Source: Bretschneidera sinensis (Eukaryota; Streptophyta; Magnoliopsida; Brassicales; Akaniaceae). Taken from it: 64,000 nucleotides of DNA. This document shows positions 21,060-30,788 of the stretch, in pieces. Position 1 is the stretch's first letter, and each line of letters begins with the position of its first letter. The translations under genes and the position numbers were made by a program. The notes under the pieces are model-generated. The model saw nothing but the letters and a program-made list of their open reading frames with translations. It ran no database searches and had not been told where the DNA came from. The DNA lies in NCBI GenBank assembly GCA_023935145.1, contig CM043701.1, positions 68,863,317 to 68,927,316 of the forward strand, in the 5' to 3' direction.

Positions 21060-23960
21060 TCCAACATTCTTTCCCCTCGATCCCGAGCTCGAGCAGGCCA
21101 TCCAACAAAGGCTTAGAAGTAACTTCGAGGAGAACGAAGAAGAATTCAAGAATGAAGCACAAATGGCGGAATAGCTCGAAAACCAGCAACCACCTGTACG
21201 AATACCGATGAAGCAATCCTTCATCCCACGGAACCTTGATCAGCCATCATGTATTGCATATCAACCTGAGGCGGAAGGAAACTATTACATATCTCTACAA
21301 ATATTTAGTGCTTTGACTCACTTTAGGGGTACACCGAATGAGGATCCACACTTGCACCTTCAAGAATTCTTCGATCTTTGCAAGTTCCAGCACATCTGAG
21401 GCTTAGACCAAGAAAGAATAAGGTAAATTCTGTTCCCTTGTTTCCTTAAAAGATAATGCTAAACTAAGGTATAATTCCTTGCCTGCAGTTTCTATCCACA
21501 CTTGGGAGGAGTTGGCTAGCAAATTCCTAAGGAAGTTTTTCCTAGCCTAAAAGACGAGGCAAATGAGGAAGGAAATTCAGTCCTTCCAACAAAAGGATGG
21601 AGACCTATTCTTCGAAGCGTAAGGACACTTCAACGAGCTGCTACTCAAATGCCCACATCACAATCTACCTCAGGATGAACTGGTACAAGCTTTTTATAAA
21701 GGTTTGAGTGATACTAACAAAAGTAATGTTGATTCAGGTTGTGGAGGAGTGCTGATGGAAAAAAGCAGTGAAGAAGCTATAGAGCTCTTCGAAACCCTAA
21801 GCGAACACACTCAGTAGTTCTCCTCTTGAGGTAGACATGTAACCAAGAGTAAGGGCATGTATGAGGTAAATTTAAATGGAGGATCAGCCACTCACATAGT
21901 TGCTGTAGAGAGAAAACTAGACCTGTTGGTTAAAACCATGGCTGCTCAGAATGCCTCATCTAACCTACTAGCTACACCACTCCAGGTATGTGTGATATGT
22001 TCCCAATTTGATCATAATACCGATACTTGTCCTTTGCATTAATCTGCAGATCCATAACAAGCAAATTACGTGGGACTTAACAACTATCCACCAAAGGACA
22101 ACCCATATGCAAACACTTACAACCCTGGATGGCGAAACCACCCAAATTTCTCTTGGAACAACAATCAAAATACCCTTAACCAGTAAGGGCAGCAACGAAA
22201 CTCCCAACCAGCAGCCCATACTACTCCCGAACCAAAGAAAAATGACCTCGAAAGTCTTGTGAGATAATTGGCCACTTAGCAGCAACAATTAAAGACCTCA
22301 CAGATCAGTTCATGGCGGATGAAAGTGTAAGGGCCCGGTCCAGAACAGTTACAATATTGTCTGCTTTGGGCCTAGCCCTTACAGATGGTATCAGAGCCAG
22401 ACCCACGAAAGCCCCTCGGGGTTGCCATGGGAGCTATGGCCACACAGCGGGGACGCTGTGCTCCAAGAGAGAGAGGTGCCCGTGTTACGATGTTGGAGGC
22501 CCAGTGAGGGGTCGGCCACATGGCACGTGGTGCTGCAAGTTATCCTACATCGGCTAGAGGGGAAGAGAAAGTGCTAGATATAAGGTGTTCCAGTCCTTAA
22601 TGGTTACAACGCATTTTGGGAAGCCAGTGGGCTTTACCAAGAACAAAGCTGTACGGGCCCTCGGCCCAAAGCGGACAATATTGTAACTGTTCTGGACCGG
22701 GCCCTTACAGATGGTATCAGAGCCAAACCCTCGAAAGCCCCTCGGGGTTGCCATGGGGGCTATGGCCACACAATGGGGATGCTGTGCTCCAAGAGGGAGA
22801 GGTGCCCGTGTTACGATGTTGGAGGCCCAGTGAAGGGTCGGCCGCATGGCACGTGGTGCTGTGTGTTATCCCACATCGACTAGAGGGGAAGAGGATGTGC
22901 TAGATATAAGGTGTTCCAGTCCTTAATGGTTACAACGCGTTTTGGGGAGCTAGTAGGCTTCGCTAGGAGCAAAGCTATGCAGGTCCTCGGCCCAAAGCGG
23001 ACAATATTGTAACTATTCTGGACCGGGCCCTTACAGATGGTTTCAGAGCCAGACCCTCAAAAGCCCCTCGGGGTTGCCATGGGAGCTATGGCCACACAGC
23101 AGGGACACTGTGCTCCAAGAGGGAGAGGTGCCCGTGTTGTGATGTTGGAGGCCCAGTGAGGGGTCAACCGCATGGCACGTGGTGCTGTGTGTTATCCCAC
23201 ATCGACTAGAAGGGAAGAGGATGTGCTAGATATAAGGTGTTCCAGTCCTTAATGGTTACAACGCGTTTTGGGGAGCCAGTGGGCTTTGCCAAGAACAAAG
23301 TCGTGCGAGCCCTCGGCCCAAAGCGGACAATATTGTAACTGTTCTGGACCGGGCCCTTAAAGATGGTATCAGAGCCAGACCCTCGAAAGCCCTTCGGGGT
23401 TGCCATGGGGGCTATGGCCACACAGTGGGGACACTGTGCTCCAAGAGGGAGAGGTGCCGTGTTGCGATGTTAGAGGCCCAGTGAGGGGTTGGTCGCATGG
23501 CACATGGTGCTGCGAGTTATCCCACATCGGCTAGAGGGGAAGAAGAAGTGCTAGATATAGGGTGTTCCAGTCCTTAATGGTTACAACACGTTTTGGGGAG
23601 CCAGTGGGCTTCGCCAGGAACAAAGCCGTGTGGGCCCTCGGTCCAAAGCGGACAATATTGTAACTGTTCTGGATCGAGCCCTTACAGAAAGGCAATTTCG
23701 GACTGAACTAAGACAAACCACAATAAAGCATGAACAAGCCATCCAACGGCTAGAGGTACAAATGGGACAATTGGCTAAAGAGCTAAGTGGCAGAAAGCAA
23801 GGTGAGCTTCCAGCTCAAACACTACCCAGCCTTGGGGGGTATCAACAACTGAAAGCTATCACAACCTTGAGATATGGCAAGGTGATAGGATCCGATGAGT
23901 ATGAAAGAGCATCTGTAGGAAACCATCGGCATCAAAGGTAAGTGAGACAGAGAAGGTGAA
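21060..23960 (+). pseudogene. C1 gag, broken and interrupted by a TRIM array
   Basis: Recognisable pieces: ALTHFRGTPNEDPHLHLQEF (around 21310), LWYNSLPAVSIHTWEEL-like and EIQSFQQKDGDLFFEA-like capsid parts (21460-21640, frameshifted), a zinc-knuckle-like CVICSQFDHNTDTC (about 21990-22030), NPGWRNHPNFSW, then after the insertion ERQFRTELRQTTIKHEQAIQ (about 23687 on). The TRIM array with TSD GAAAG splits the frame at 22321-23691. Several stops are present. The family role is the structural polyprotein of the particle. Confidence 0.82.
22326..23686 (+). mobile_element. Tandem TRIM array (five LTR ends, four internal domains)
   Basis: It is flanked by the 5-bp TSD GAAAG (22321-22325 and 23687-23691) inside C1 gag, so it behaves as one insertion. 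Four 172-bp LTRs (22538-22709, 22864-23035, 23190-23361, 23515-23686) start near GTTATCCCACATCG and end GGGCCCTTACA. Each of the first three is followed by a 154-bp internal domain starting with a TGGTATCAGAGCC-type primer site. The repeat period is 325-326 bp. The first LTR is a 58-bp remnant (22326-22383) whose first 47 bp are the inverted complement of the normal LTR end. No coding capacity; ORFs here are incidental. Confidence 0.9.
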
Positions 23961-24030
23961 TGCACCACCCTTCCCGCAAAGGTTAGTATAATTAAAGAAA
24001 GACAATAAACTGACTAATATTTTTGAAACA

Positions 24031-24672
24031 TTGCGGAAAGTTGAAATTAACATTCTTTTATTAGATGCAATTCACCAAATACCTGTTTATGCTAAGTTTC
24101 TAAAAGATTGTTGCACTCATAAGAGAAAATTTCAAGAACATGAGACTGTAGCCTTAACTGAAGAAGTAAGTGTTGTGCTATTAAGAAAACTCCCACCAAA
24201 ACTGAAAGATCTGGGTAGTTTTACTATTCCCTGTAGGATAGATGATCAGCTGTTTGAGATAGCATTACTAGATTTGGGAGCGGGTGTAAACTTGCTACCA
24301 TACACGATATTTGAAACCTTAGGTTTGGGGGAGTTACAACCGACTTCCATTACCTTACAATTGGCAGATAGAAGTATAAAAAGACTTAGAGGTATTCTTG
24401 AGGATGTTCTAGTTAAGGTAGGAGAGTTCATTTTACCCGCTGATTTCATTGTGCTAGATATGAAGAAATGCCCTATGCCATTACCCCTGCCCATCATATT
24501 AGGAAGACCCTTCATGAGAACTGTCGATACTAAGATTTGTGTGAAAAAGGGCATAGTAAGTATGAAGATCAATGGTGAGAAAATAGAATTTAAAATATTT
24601 GATGCATTAAAACTACCTAAAGATGATTTGAAATGTTTTAATGTATGTATGATACAAAGTTTTGTTGAGTAA
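24031..24672 (+). CDS. C1 protease-region ORF (213 aa, gag-pol fragment)
   Basis: An uninterrupted frame covering the end of gag and the aspartic protease. The start LLDAIHQIPVYAKFLKDCC is the conserved linker also seen in C2 (FLDAIHQVPSYAKFLKDL). The active-site segment reads ALLDLGAGVNLLPYTIF, with D-L-G in place of D-S/T-G as is usual in Athila relatives. The flap/late protease segment is SITLQLADRSIKRLRGILEDV followed by FIVLDMKK. In an intact element this would cleave Gag-Pol. Upstream frames are broken and RT is missing, so it is a fossil fragment. Confidence 0.75.
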   Translation: MRKVEINILLLDAIHQIPVYAKFLKDCCTHKRKFQEHETVALTEEVSVVLLRKLPPKLKDLGSFTIPCRIDDQLFEIALLDLGAGVNLLPYTIFETLGLGELQPTSITLQLADRSIKRLRGILEDVLVKVGEFILPADFIVLDMKKCPMPLPLPIILGRPFMRTVDTKICVKKGIVSMKINGEKIEFKIFDALKLPKDDLKCFNVCMIQSFVE

Positions 24673-24956
24673 GCTTTTCAGGTCCAGCACATTGATCCAT
24701 TGGAAACTACTATTACCCATAGCTTCACGGAGGTGGAGATTGAGCAAAAACCTGAAGATGTTACTGATGACATCATCGCAGCTATGCACCTCCTTGAGGC
24801 CTCTTCAAAACACTCAAGTAAGTATACTCCTCCATTTGAAACTCTCATACCTACTAATACTACTATTCTTCCATCCATTATCCAGGCACCAACATTAGAA
24901 TTAAAGCAGCTGCCCGAGCATTTAACGTATACCTATTTGGGAGAAAAGAAGACTTT

Positions 24957-25753
24957 AATGAACAAAAACAAACCAATCAAAGAAAGATAACACAAGCAAT
25001 TGTTATCGAGTTTCGACAATGTGCCTACATCCCCGTGAGCTCCTCCGAGTTCTCTGCACTAAATCAATGGAATTCTTACAATTATAGCAACACCTCTTCA
25101 AGAATCCTCTAGTTCTTGAAGAACGAAAGAAGAGAAAAGAAAGTGATAAGAACTAAGTGTTTCCCTAGAATTTTCCCCAAGAAAATTCCAATTACAAAGC
25201 CTTTAAATCCCAAATCTATATTACTCTCTCTCTCTCTCTAAACAATTAGCCACTCTTGAATGAGATCTATTCTAGTGCCTCTCTTGTGTTTTGTGTCTTT
25301 GTACTCTCACATTTGCACTAGAATTTTCTTGTATGGTGATCTTATGTCTTGTTATATTCTTCTTTTTATGATTAAAGCTAGATGACCCTTTATATAGTGC
25401 ACCAATTTCTTCATCCAATCTTTGAGATCAATCTCAACCCTTAGATCTCAATAACCAAAGACTAAAGGTTCTCTAAGAGTGTAAGTGAACCTGTACATTT
25501 TAACCATGTTTCACACACTATCTCAAAGTGCCCAAAATGAAGCTTCAGGTGTGCCTGGCGCCGTGGCCCAGAATAGGGCAGGCCGCGGCGCACATAGGGG
25601 TAGAACTCCTCCATTCTTCATCCTTTCTGGGTGCTGCGCCGCGGCCTGGAGAGCTGACCACTTGGACTTACTGCATTGTGGTGCACACCTCCAAGCCTGA
25701 TACTATTGAACCTCCATTCTTCCAACCGTTTAATCCTTGGACAAATACCAACA
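24957..25753 (-). repeat. B4: truncated LTR of Tork-type family B
   Basis: From about 24957 the sequence aligns with B-family LTRs (AAGAAAGATAACACAAGC, TTGTTATCGAG, CCTACATCCCCGTGAG) and it ends correctly at 25753 with GGACAAATACCAACA. The first 65-70 bp, with the TGTTGGAAATCACC terminus, are missing. A TATA-like segment (GCACTATATAAAGG on minus) lies near 25395-25408. CCGCGG-type motifs occur at 25561, 25583 and 25639. Loss of its terminus together with the 3' half of C1 points to a deletion at about 24956/24957. Confidence 0.88.
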
Positions 25754-26690
25754 ATAAACATTAAAATCAATTTGGAAAAGTTTTGCTTTCAAAAACTGAG
25801 GAAAAATTTACTTTTTTAGAAAATCAGCTTGATCCAGTCGATTGGGTACTTGATCTAATCGATTGGAAAAGCTCCAGAACATTCTTCCACTTTACCCAGT
25901 TGAATGGGTACCTCTTACTAGTTGACTGGTGGCTATGATATAGCCCTAGTCAAGTAAAGAAAGCCACTAGTCGATTGGTCACCCATTTTCCAGCAAAATT
26001 GTTTTAAAAAAATCATATTTCTTCCTCAAAATCACCTTGAATCTTTAAGACACTCCCAAATATTTTAGAATAAAAGTCTCCTAGGGTTTTAGATTAAACT
26101 TTTGCACTATGCAAAGAAAAAATTAAACTCAAAACTTCAAAATCCTCAAATTTTTTAATAAAACCCATTTTCTCAAACTTTCTCAAGAACACTTGGATTT
26201 TAAAACTCCAAATTCTAAAATCTTAACTTAATAAGCATTCAAGAACAACTAGAAAGAAGTAAAACAAACTTTTTACCTTAATCTTGGCAAGAAAAATCTC
26301 TTTTCTTCCTCTTTGCCATCCTGTCTTTCTTCCATTTTCCCTTGTTTCTTCTTTTCTTCCTTTTTCTCTCTTTTTCTCTCCTCTCTTTCTCGGTTCTTCT
26401 AGGGAGATCCAAAAAAAATTGCTGGTCTCTTTTTATATTTATAAGTAAACTCTCTTTAAATTGCAAAATATGCCTTTTTCTTTACTTCTCTTTTAATTTC
26501 ACCCTACAACTCTTTAATTCTCCGTCTTTATTTAGCTTTCCTTAATACCTCTCAAGGAAAATTTATAAGTCTCTCGAAACTTAAGCTTAATTATTTCTAA
26601 GTCCCACAATTCTCAATGAAAATTATTATAACTTAAACTTGAATGAATACACCAAAATGCTTTGAAGTGTAACTTCAAGTTTTAAATATC
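25754..26690 (-). other. Unclassified LTR-like AT-rich sequence with a phased motif array
   Basis: On the minus strand it starts TGTGATATTTAAAACTTGAAG (from about 26691), has a TATA-like ACTTATAAATATAAAAAG (about 26428-26448), then an A/G-rich leader (26280-26400), and runs on to B4. The pattern fits a gypsy LTR and leader but no coding domain confirms it. At 25835-25975 it carries six CAGTCGAT-type motifs with starts at 25835, 25856, 25897, 25919, 25947 and 25968 (spacings 21, 41, 22, 28, 21). Confidence 0.4.
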
Positions 26691-27758
26691 ACAACCAAAG
26701 CACCTGGCTCAACAAAAAATGAAGAATATTTTGAGAAAAAGGGAAGAGTAATATCTCCTTATTATTTACTTGATCTAAAACCTAATAAGGTATGGTTCAT
26801 ATACCGAATAGAAGTTGCTTTAAAAATGTGTAGGATCTTATACGCATAGATGTAAAAGAAAAAATATTAATGACTATTCCTACACCTGTAAAAGAATGGC
26901 TCAAAATCTTTAAAGATCTTCATGAAGAATTAAGAATAGATCTTGGAGTATACCAAATGACTGAGGAGAAAATAATTGGTTTAATCTAACACCAGGTTGT
27001 CCTACCTAAATAGCAGCTTAGTTATTTGAGCTAAACCTTATAAAGAGTGACATTTTGGGGAAAGTAAATTTTCAATTCTTTCCACAAATTATAAAAGTTC
27101 CATTAAATGAGAATATGAGCATTGTGGAAGAAACAAGTATATCTTGAAAATCTTTAGCACTATACCAAAGTGGGGTGAGGGACTAATTTTATCCCAAGCT
27201 TCTATATTATTAGGTTGCATAGAAAGTTGTCATATCCTTTAATGCATAAAAGAAGAACACTAGTACAAAGATAAAAATAAAATAAAATAAATCATCCCTA
27301 AATTAAATGCAAAGACTCTTATTGAACAATACAATGTGATAGAACAAAGTGGATGGGCATAATCGCAGATATATGTCACTACCAACATAATAATTTTTCA
27401 AAAAAGGATGTGAACAAAGTATCTAAAAAATAAAACTGCAACAAACGATTATGAATATAGTATCATAAATATGACCACTAATATGACAGAAAAGTGCAAA
27501 GCATAGTTTGAAAGATTCTATAAATATGGAATGACTTGGAGAGAGAATGGTTTAATCATTACTGGGGGAATCTTACAGATGAAGAGTGGCATAATATCAA
27601 GAATATGATGGAAGACTAAAAGTATCGGAGGAAAAATTGCCAACACAAAAGTTGTCTGAAGGAATTCACATGAAACCTATTACCAACTCAAAAGTTATCT
27701 ATAAAAGTTCACATGGTACCCTGACATCTATTATAACAGTGTTAAATAAGTTCCACAT
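26691..27758 (+). pseudogene. Heavily decayed coding remnant, possibly of an endogenous pararetrovirus
   Basis: Short open stretches survive, such as EEYFEKKGRVISPYYLLDL and VKEWLKIFKDLHEELRIDLG near 26720-26960, separated by stops and frameshifts. No domain can be named with confidence. Its position directly upstream of a caulimovirus-like promoter and leader (29071-29910) fits the 3' coding end of a caulimovirid genome. It could also be any other old reverse-transcribing element. It ends in a repeat around CCTGACATCTA that recurs at 29081 on the other side of solo LTR C3. Confidence 0.35.
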
Positions 27759-29070
27759 TGTTGTGAGTTTTAAATTACTCGCAAGCGCACGAGTCATTTG
27801 CAATATAGTGTGTGCAACTGTGAAGTCGAATCCACAGGGAATTGCGTCGTGAAAATAGATTTTTATCTAAACTAAACCTATTTTAACATAGTTCCAAATT
27901 TTGAACTGTGTCATGCAAATAATATAAACTAAACTAAATTAATTTAAAACAAATTATAAATGCACTAAGGTTTCTGAATCCACCATACAAAATTAAAGCA
28001 TATATTTTCATGATTTTGGTTCCTACAACCGACAAGCAATTACATCCTATGTATGTTCTATATAAAAGTAATTTATCAAATAATTCCATGAATCCATCGA
28101 TATACAAATCCCAACGAATACCCTAATTAAATCAAATAATCCAATGTATCCGTTTACTTTAGAATCACAATGGATATCCTATTTAGTTTGAATGATTCGA
28201 TGTTTTCGTCAGATGAAACACATAGAATATCCAATTTGAACAATTTACAAACAAAACAATCAATCATAAGAATTTACTCAAACAATTGAATTGAAATAGA
28301 ACATAAAAAAATATCAGAACTGTACGAACATATATGAAAATATAATGCTAATCAATAGCGATGCTTCATCTTTAACCTTAGATGCAGGTTTTAGTCTCTC
28401 ATGATTTATGAAAATAAATTTCACAATTAAAGTGCTAAACATTAAACTTTAAAATATAAAAGAAATAAATTAAAGCTAAAAATACATTGAGAGAGAAGTT
28501 ACATTTGCAGCTCCTCTCTTTGTTTTTTCTTCTTTTTGTTTTTGCTGTGCGGCACTCTCACCCCTTGATAGCAAAGCCTTCGAGATCACACACCTTGGTG
28601 ATGAAGTGAAATGGGGCTTTTATAGGGAAACTCCATGAGTGCAATGTGTTTCCAACCGATGTGGGATGTTGGATGTATAATGTGTTTCCAACCAATGTGG
28701 GATGTGGGATGTAGAATGTGTTTCCAACCGATGTGGGATGTGGGATGTAGAACGTGTTTCCAATCGATGTAGGATGTGGGATTTAAGCTTTCACATGCCG
28801 CTCAAAACTTCTGCCCCCATCTATTTTATTTTAGCAGCTCATATACTCAAATAAAATCTTAATTTAAATGTCTCATATGCTCGATCGCAACAGCAGATTC
28901 CAGCTTTTCCCTATTTTTCTCTTTAAGCCGGATAATTCCATAATGCTCTAAAAACTTAGAAAAACATAGTAAACACATAAAAAGAGATAATATATGATGC
29001 AATAACATAAACTAAGAGCTTAACAAATATAAATTAAGGGGCTTAAATATGAATATTTAAGCACTTATCA
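27759..29070 (-). mobile_element. C3: solo LTR of Athila-like family C
   Basis: It starts TGTTGTGAGTTTTAAATTAC and ends TATTTAAGCACTTATCA, the inverted ends of the C2-type LTR (TGATGAGTCTTAAATATT...AAATCTCACAACA). Perfect TSD CACAT at 27754-27758 and 29071-29075. It includes the conserved ...CGAATCCACAGGGAATTGCG... block found at 48540-48570. Only one CGATCG-containing motif remains (about 28881). It contains a 36-bp tandem repeat (28645-28788). Confidence 0.93.
28645..28788. repeat. 36-bp tandem repeat, 4 copies, in solo LTR C3
   Basis: TGTGTTTCCAACCGATGTGG-type units start at 28645, 28681, 28717 and 28753, with only a few substitutions between them. The unit is specific to this LTR copy and is not seen in C1 or C2. 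Confidence 0.85.
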
Positions 29071-30111
29071 CACATGATACCCTGACATCTACTATAGCAA
29101 TGTTAATAATGTTTGCCTTTGATACGGTAGCATAGGATAAAGATCCTTATCTATTATTTTAGTATGTTTTAAGTCTGGGTTTGAAGTCTGCTCTTTTCCC
29201 CTATAAAAGGGCATAGACTATGTATTGTAAGACATTTAGTTCTGAGAGAAATCCAAGCTATATTATTCTAGAGAAAGAATCTGTAATAATATTATTCTAA
29301 ATTCCTCTTAGTCTGAAGAAGTAAAGTATGAAAGTCTACTTAGTATGTTTGTGTGAGTAGTCTCTATATAAAATAAAAGAAGTCTTTTATTAGATGTTTT
29401 TTATTTGATGCAAACAATAGTTGCTTGCTACCTTTAATCTTTAATCTATAGCCATTATTTCCATAAGTCCTCAAGCCCATAAAGACAACGTTATGCGAAA
29501 TCACCTCTAAATAGTAAAACTTTATAACCTGCTAGTGTTGTTATAAGAAGCCATAAAGGTGTTAAAAGGTAATGTTTTAGAGGAGAAGTAGCACTGTTAA
29601 GGAGGCTACTAGTCGAGGAAGGAAAAAATATCTACAGTTAGATCATAGCAAATGAATCTAGGTAGACCATAACCTATAGGTATAATAATTAAACTACTTT
29701 TTATTTCATAATAATAGAGTATTAATCTAATGAATATATAGATAGATAAGTAAGACTTGAAACCTATGACATTTAATATTGAATTAATTCACGAACTAAT
29801 CTTTTCAAATAGTAATTTTTTTTTGGCAAAAATTGTGTTTGAGTATTTGAATTTATTGGTTTTGATTGTTGATTTGTTGGTTGTCAATAGTTGGTATCAA
29901 ATCCTTAGGTTAATTCTTTGATTTTAAAAAAAAACTTTAAAAAAACGAAAAAATAAATAATTTAAGAGTCTCCTAGTTAACTGAAATGTAGCAAATATAA
30001 ATAATTTCAAAATTTCCAACTTAATAATAAGTTTGGAAACTATATACCACTAAACATGAAGAACCAAACGTAAGGACTAAATTAAAAGAAAATCGAATAC
30101 ATAAAACAAAT
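29071..30111 (+). promoter_or_regulatory. Caulimovirus-like promoter, leader and primer-site region (putative)
   Basis: A TATA box in CCCCTATAAAAGGGCATAGAC (29199-29219) is followed by a long leader without ORFs. About 670 bases downstream there is a TGGTATCAA primer-like site (29892-29900), resembling the site for initiator Met-tRNA. TATA, then about 0.6 kb of leader, then a Met-tRNA site is the layout of the caulimovirid pregenomic promoter. Upstream, CCTGACATCTA occurs twice (27720 and 29081; adjacent before the C3 insertion). A2 inserted just downstream at 30112. This could be an endogenous pararetrovirus remnant; similarity searching is needed to confirm. Confidence 0.4.
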
Positions 30112-30419
30112 TGTTGACCCTCGCCCGTATTTTAATGATGGCAAAACACAACTGTTATTTAACTAACATGTTTAAACTAAGTTGTATTAAGGATCAAACA
30201 CATTCAACCAAGGAACAAAGTGCAAAAACTCGAACCAAATCAAGTATCAAGTGAAGACTGAAGATCTAGTATAGGTCTTAAGGTTTAGAACCAATGTAAG
30301 TCTCACTCATACATTGTATTAGCTTGTTTAATGGCTCAAACACAAATGGTTTTTCTAAAACCATTAATTTTAAAATGTTTTTAATGAAAAACAGAAGAAA
30401 AACTGGGTTGGAAGACAAC

Positions 30420-30684
30420 CCAGTCGACTGGGTACATATACCAGTCGACTGGTATATGGGTCAGAAGGTACCCAGTCGACTGGATGAATTAACCCAGTCG
30501 ACTGGTACTTTGACCAGTAATTTCCCAGTCGACTGGATGAATCAACCCAGTCGACTGGCACAATGGACAGAAAGTCCCCGGTCGACTGGATGATATATAC
30601 CAGTCGACTGGATACCCAGAAGGTCTGAAAACGTATATTTTTCAAGTGAACCCAGTCGACTGGTATCTCGACCCAGTCGACTGG
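30420..30684 (+). promoter_or_regulatory. A2 U3 array of ten CCAGTCGACTGG palindromes, helically spaced
   Basis: The 12-bp perfect palindrome CCAGTCGACTGG (one copy CCGGTCGACTGG) starts at 30420, 30441, 30472, 30494, 30525, 30547, 30578, 30600, 30652 and 30673. Spacings are 21, 31, 22, 31, 22, 31, 22, 52 and 21 bp, close to 2, 3, 2, 3, 2, 3, 2, 5 and 2 turns of 10.5-bp DNA. The sequences between motifs are largely different from each other. The 3' LTR has nine copies (38816-39058; spacings 21, 31, 31, 22, 31, 22, 52, 21). Confidence 0.93.
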
Positions 30685-30779
30685 TAGTTCAAAAATATGA
30701 CCGTTGGACTCCAAATCTGAACGTTTTAAAGTAAATCTTTTTCAAATTAAAGTCCAAAACGGCCATATTAATTGATTGC

Positions 30780-30788
30780 TATATAAAC
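30780..30788 (+). promoter_or_regulatory. A2 LTR TATA box
   Basis: TATATAAAC lies about 95 bp downstream of the last U3 palindrome in a GC-poor context, and is expected to direct synthesis of the genomic RNA. The same sequence is in the 3' LTR at about 39152-39160. Confidence 0.8.

Larger units (their letters stand above)
19434..24956 (+). mobile_element. C1: Athila-like Ty3/gypsy element, truncated before RT
   Basis: A 5' LTR (19434-20723), a TGGCGCCGTTGCCGGGGA primer site (20733-20750), gag remnants, a TRIM array nested in gag, and an open protease frame. It stops at about 24956, where B-family LTR B4 begins, exactly where RT would be expected (the last residues, LKQLPEHLTYTYLGE, form the pre-RT linker). 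RT, RNase H, integrase and the 3' LTR are missing. Athila assignment comes from the primer site and gag/protease similarity to C2. Confidence 0.88.

Noticed and set aside
22312..22903. ORFs of 81-97 residues on both strands in the TRIM region
   Set aside because: They repeat with each TRIM unit, have no domain similarity and overlap LTRs and primer sites.
30420..30684. Regularly spaced palindromes resembling a CRISPR array
   Set aside because: Eukaryotic LTR context, 12-bp motif, very short spacers (9-19 bp) and no cas genes. It is a U3 array.
30370..30714. 114-residue minus-strand ORF with VDW/SRL repeats across the A2 LTR array (also 38777-39088)
   Set aside because: The repeat VDWV..PVDW is the translation of the CCAGTCGACTGG palindromes. 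The ORF differs between the two LTRs and has no domain.
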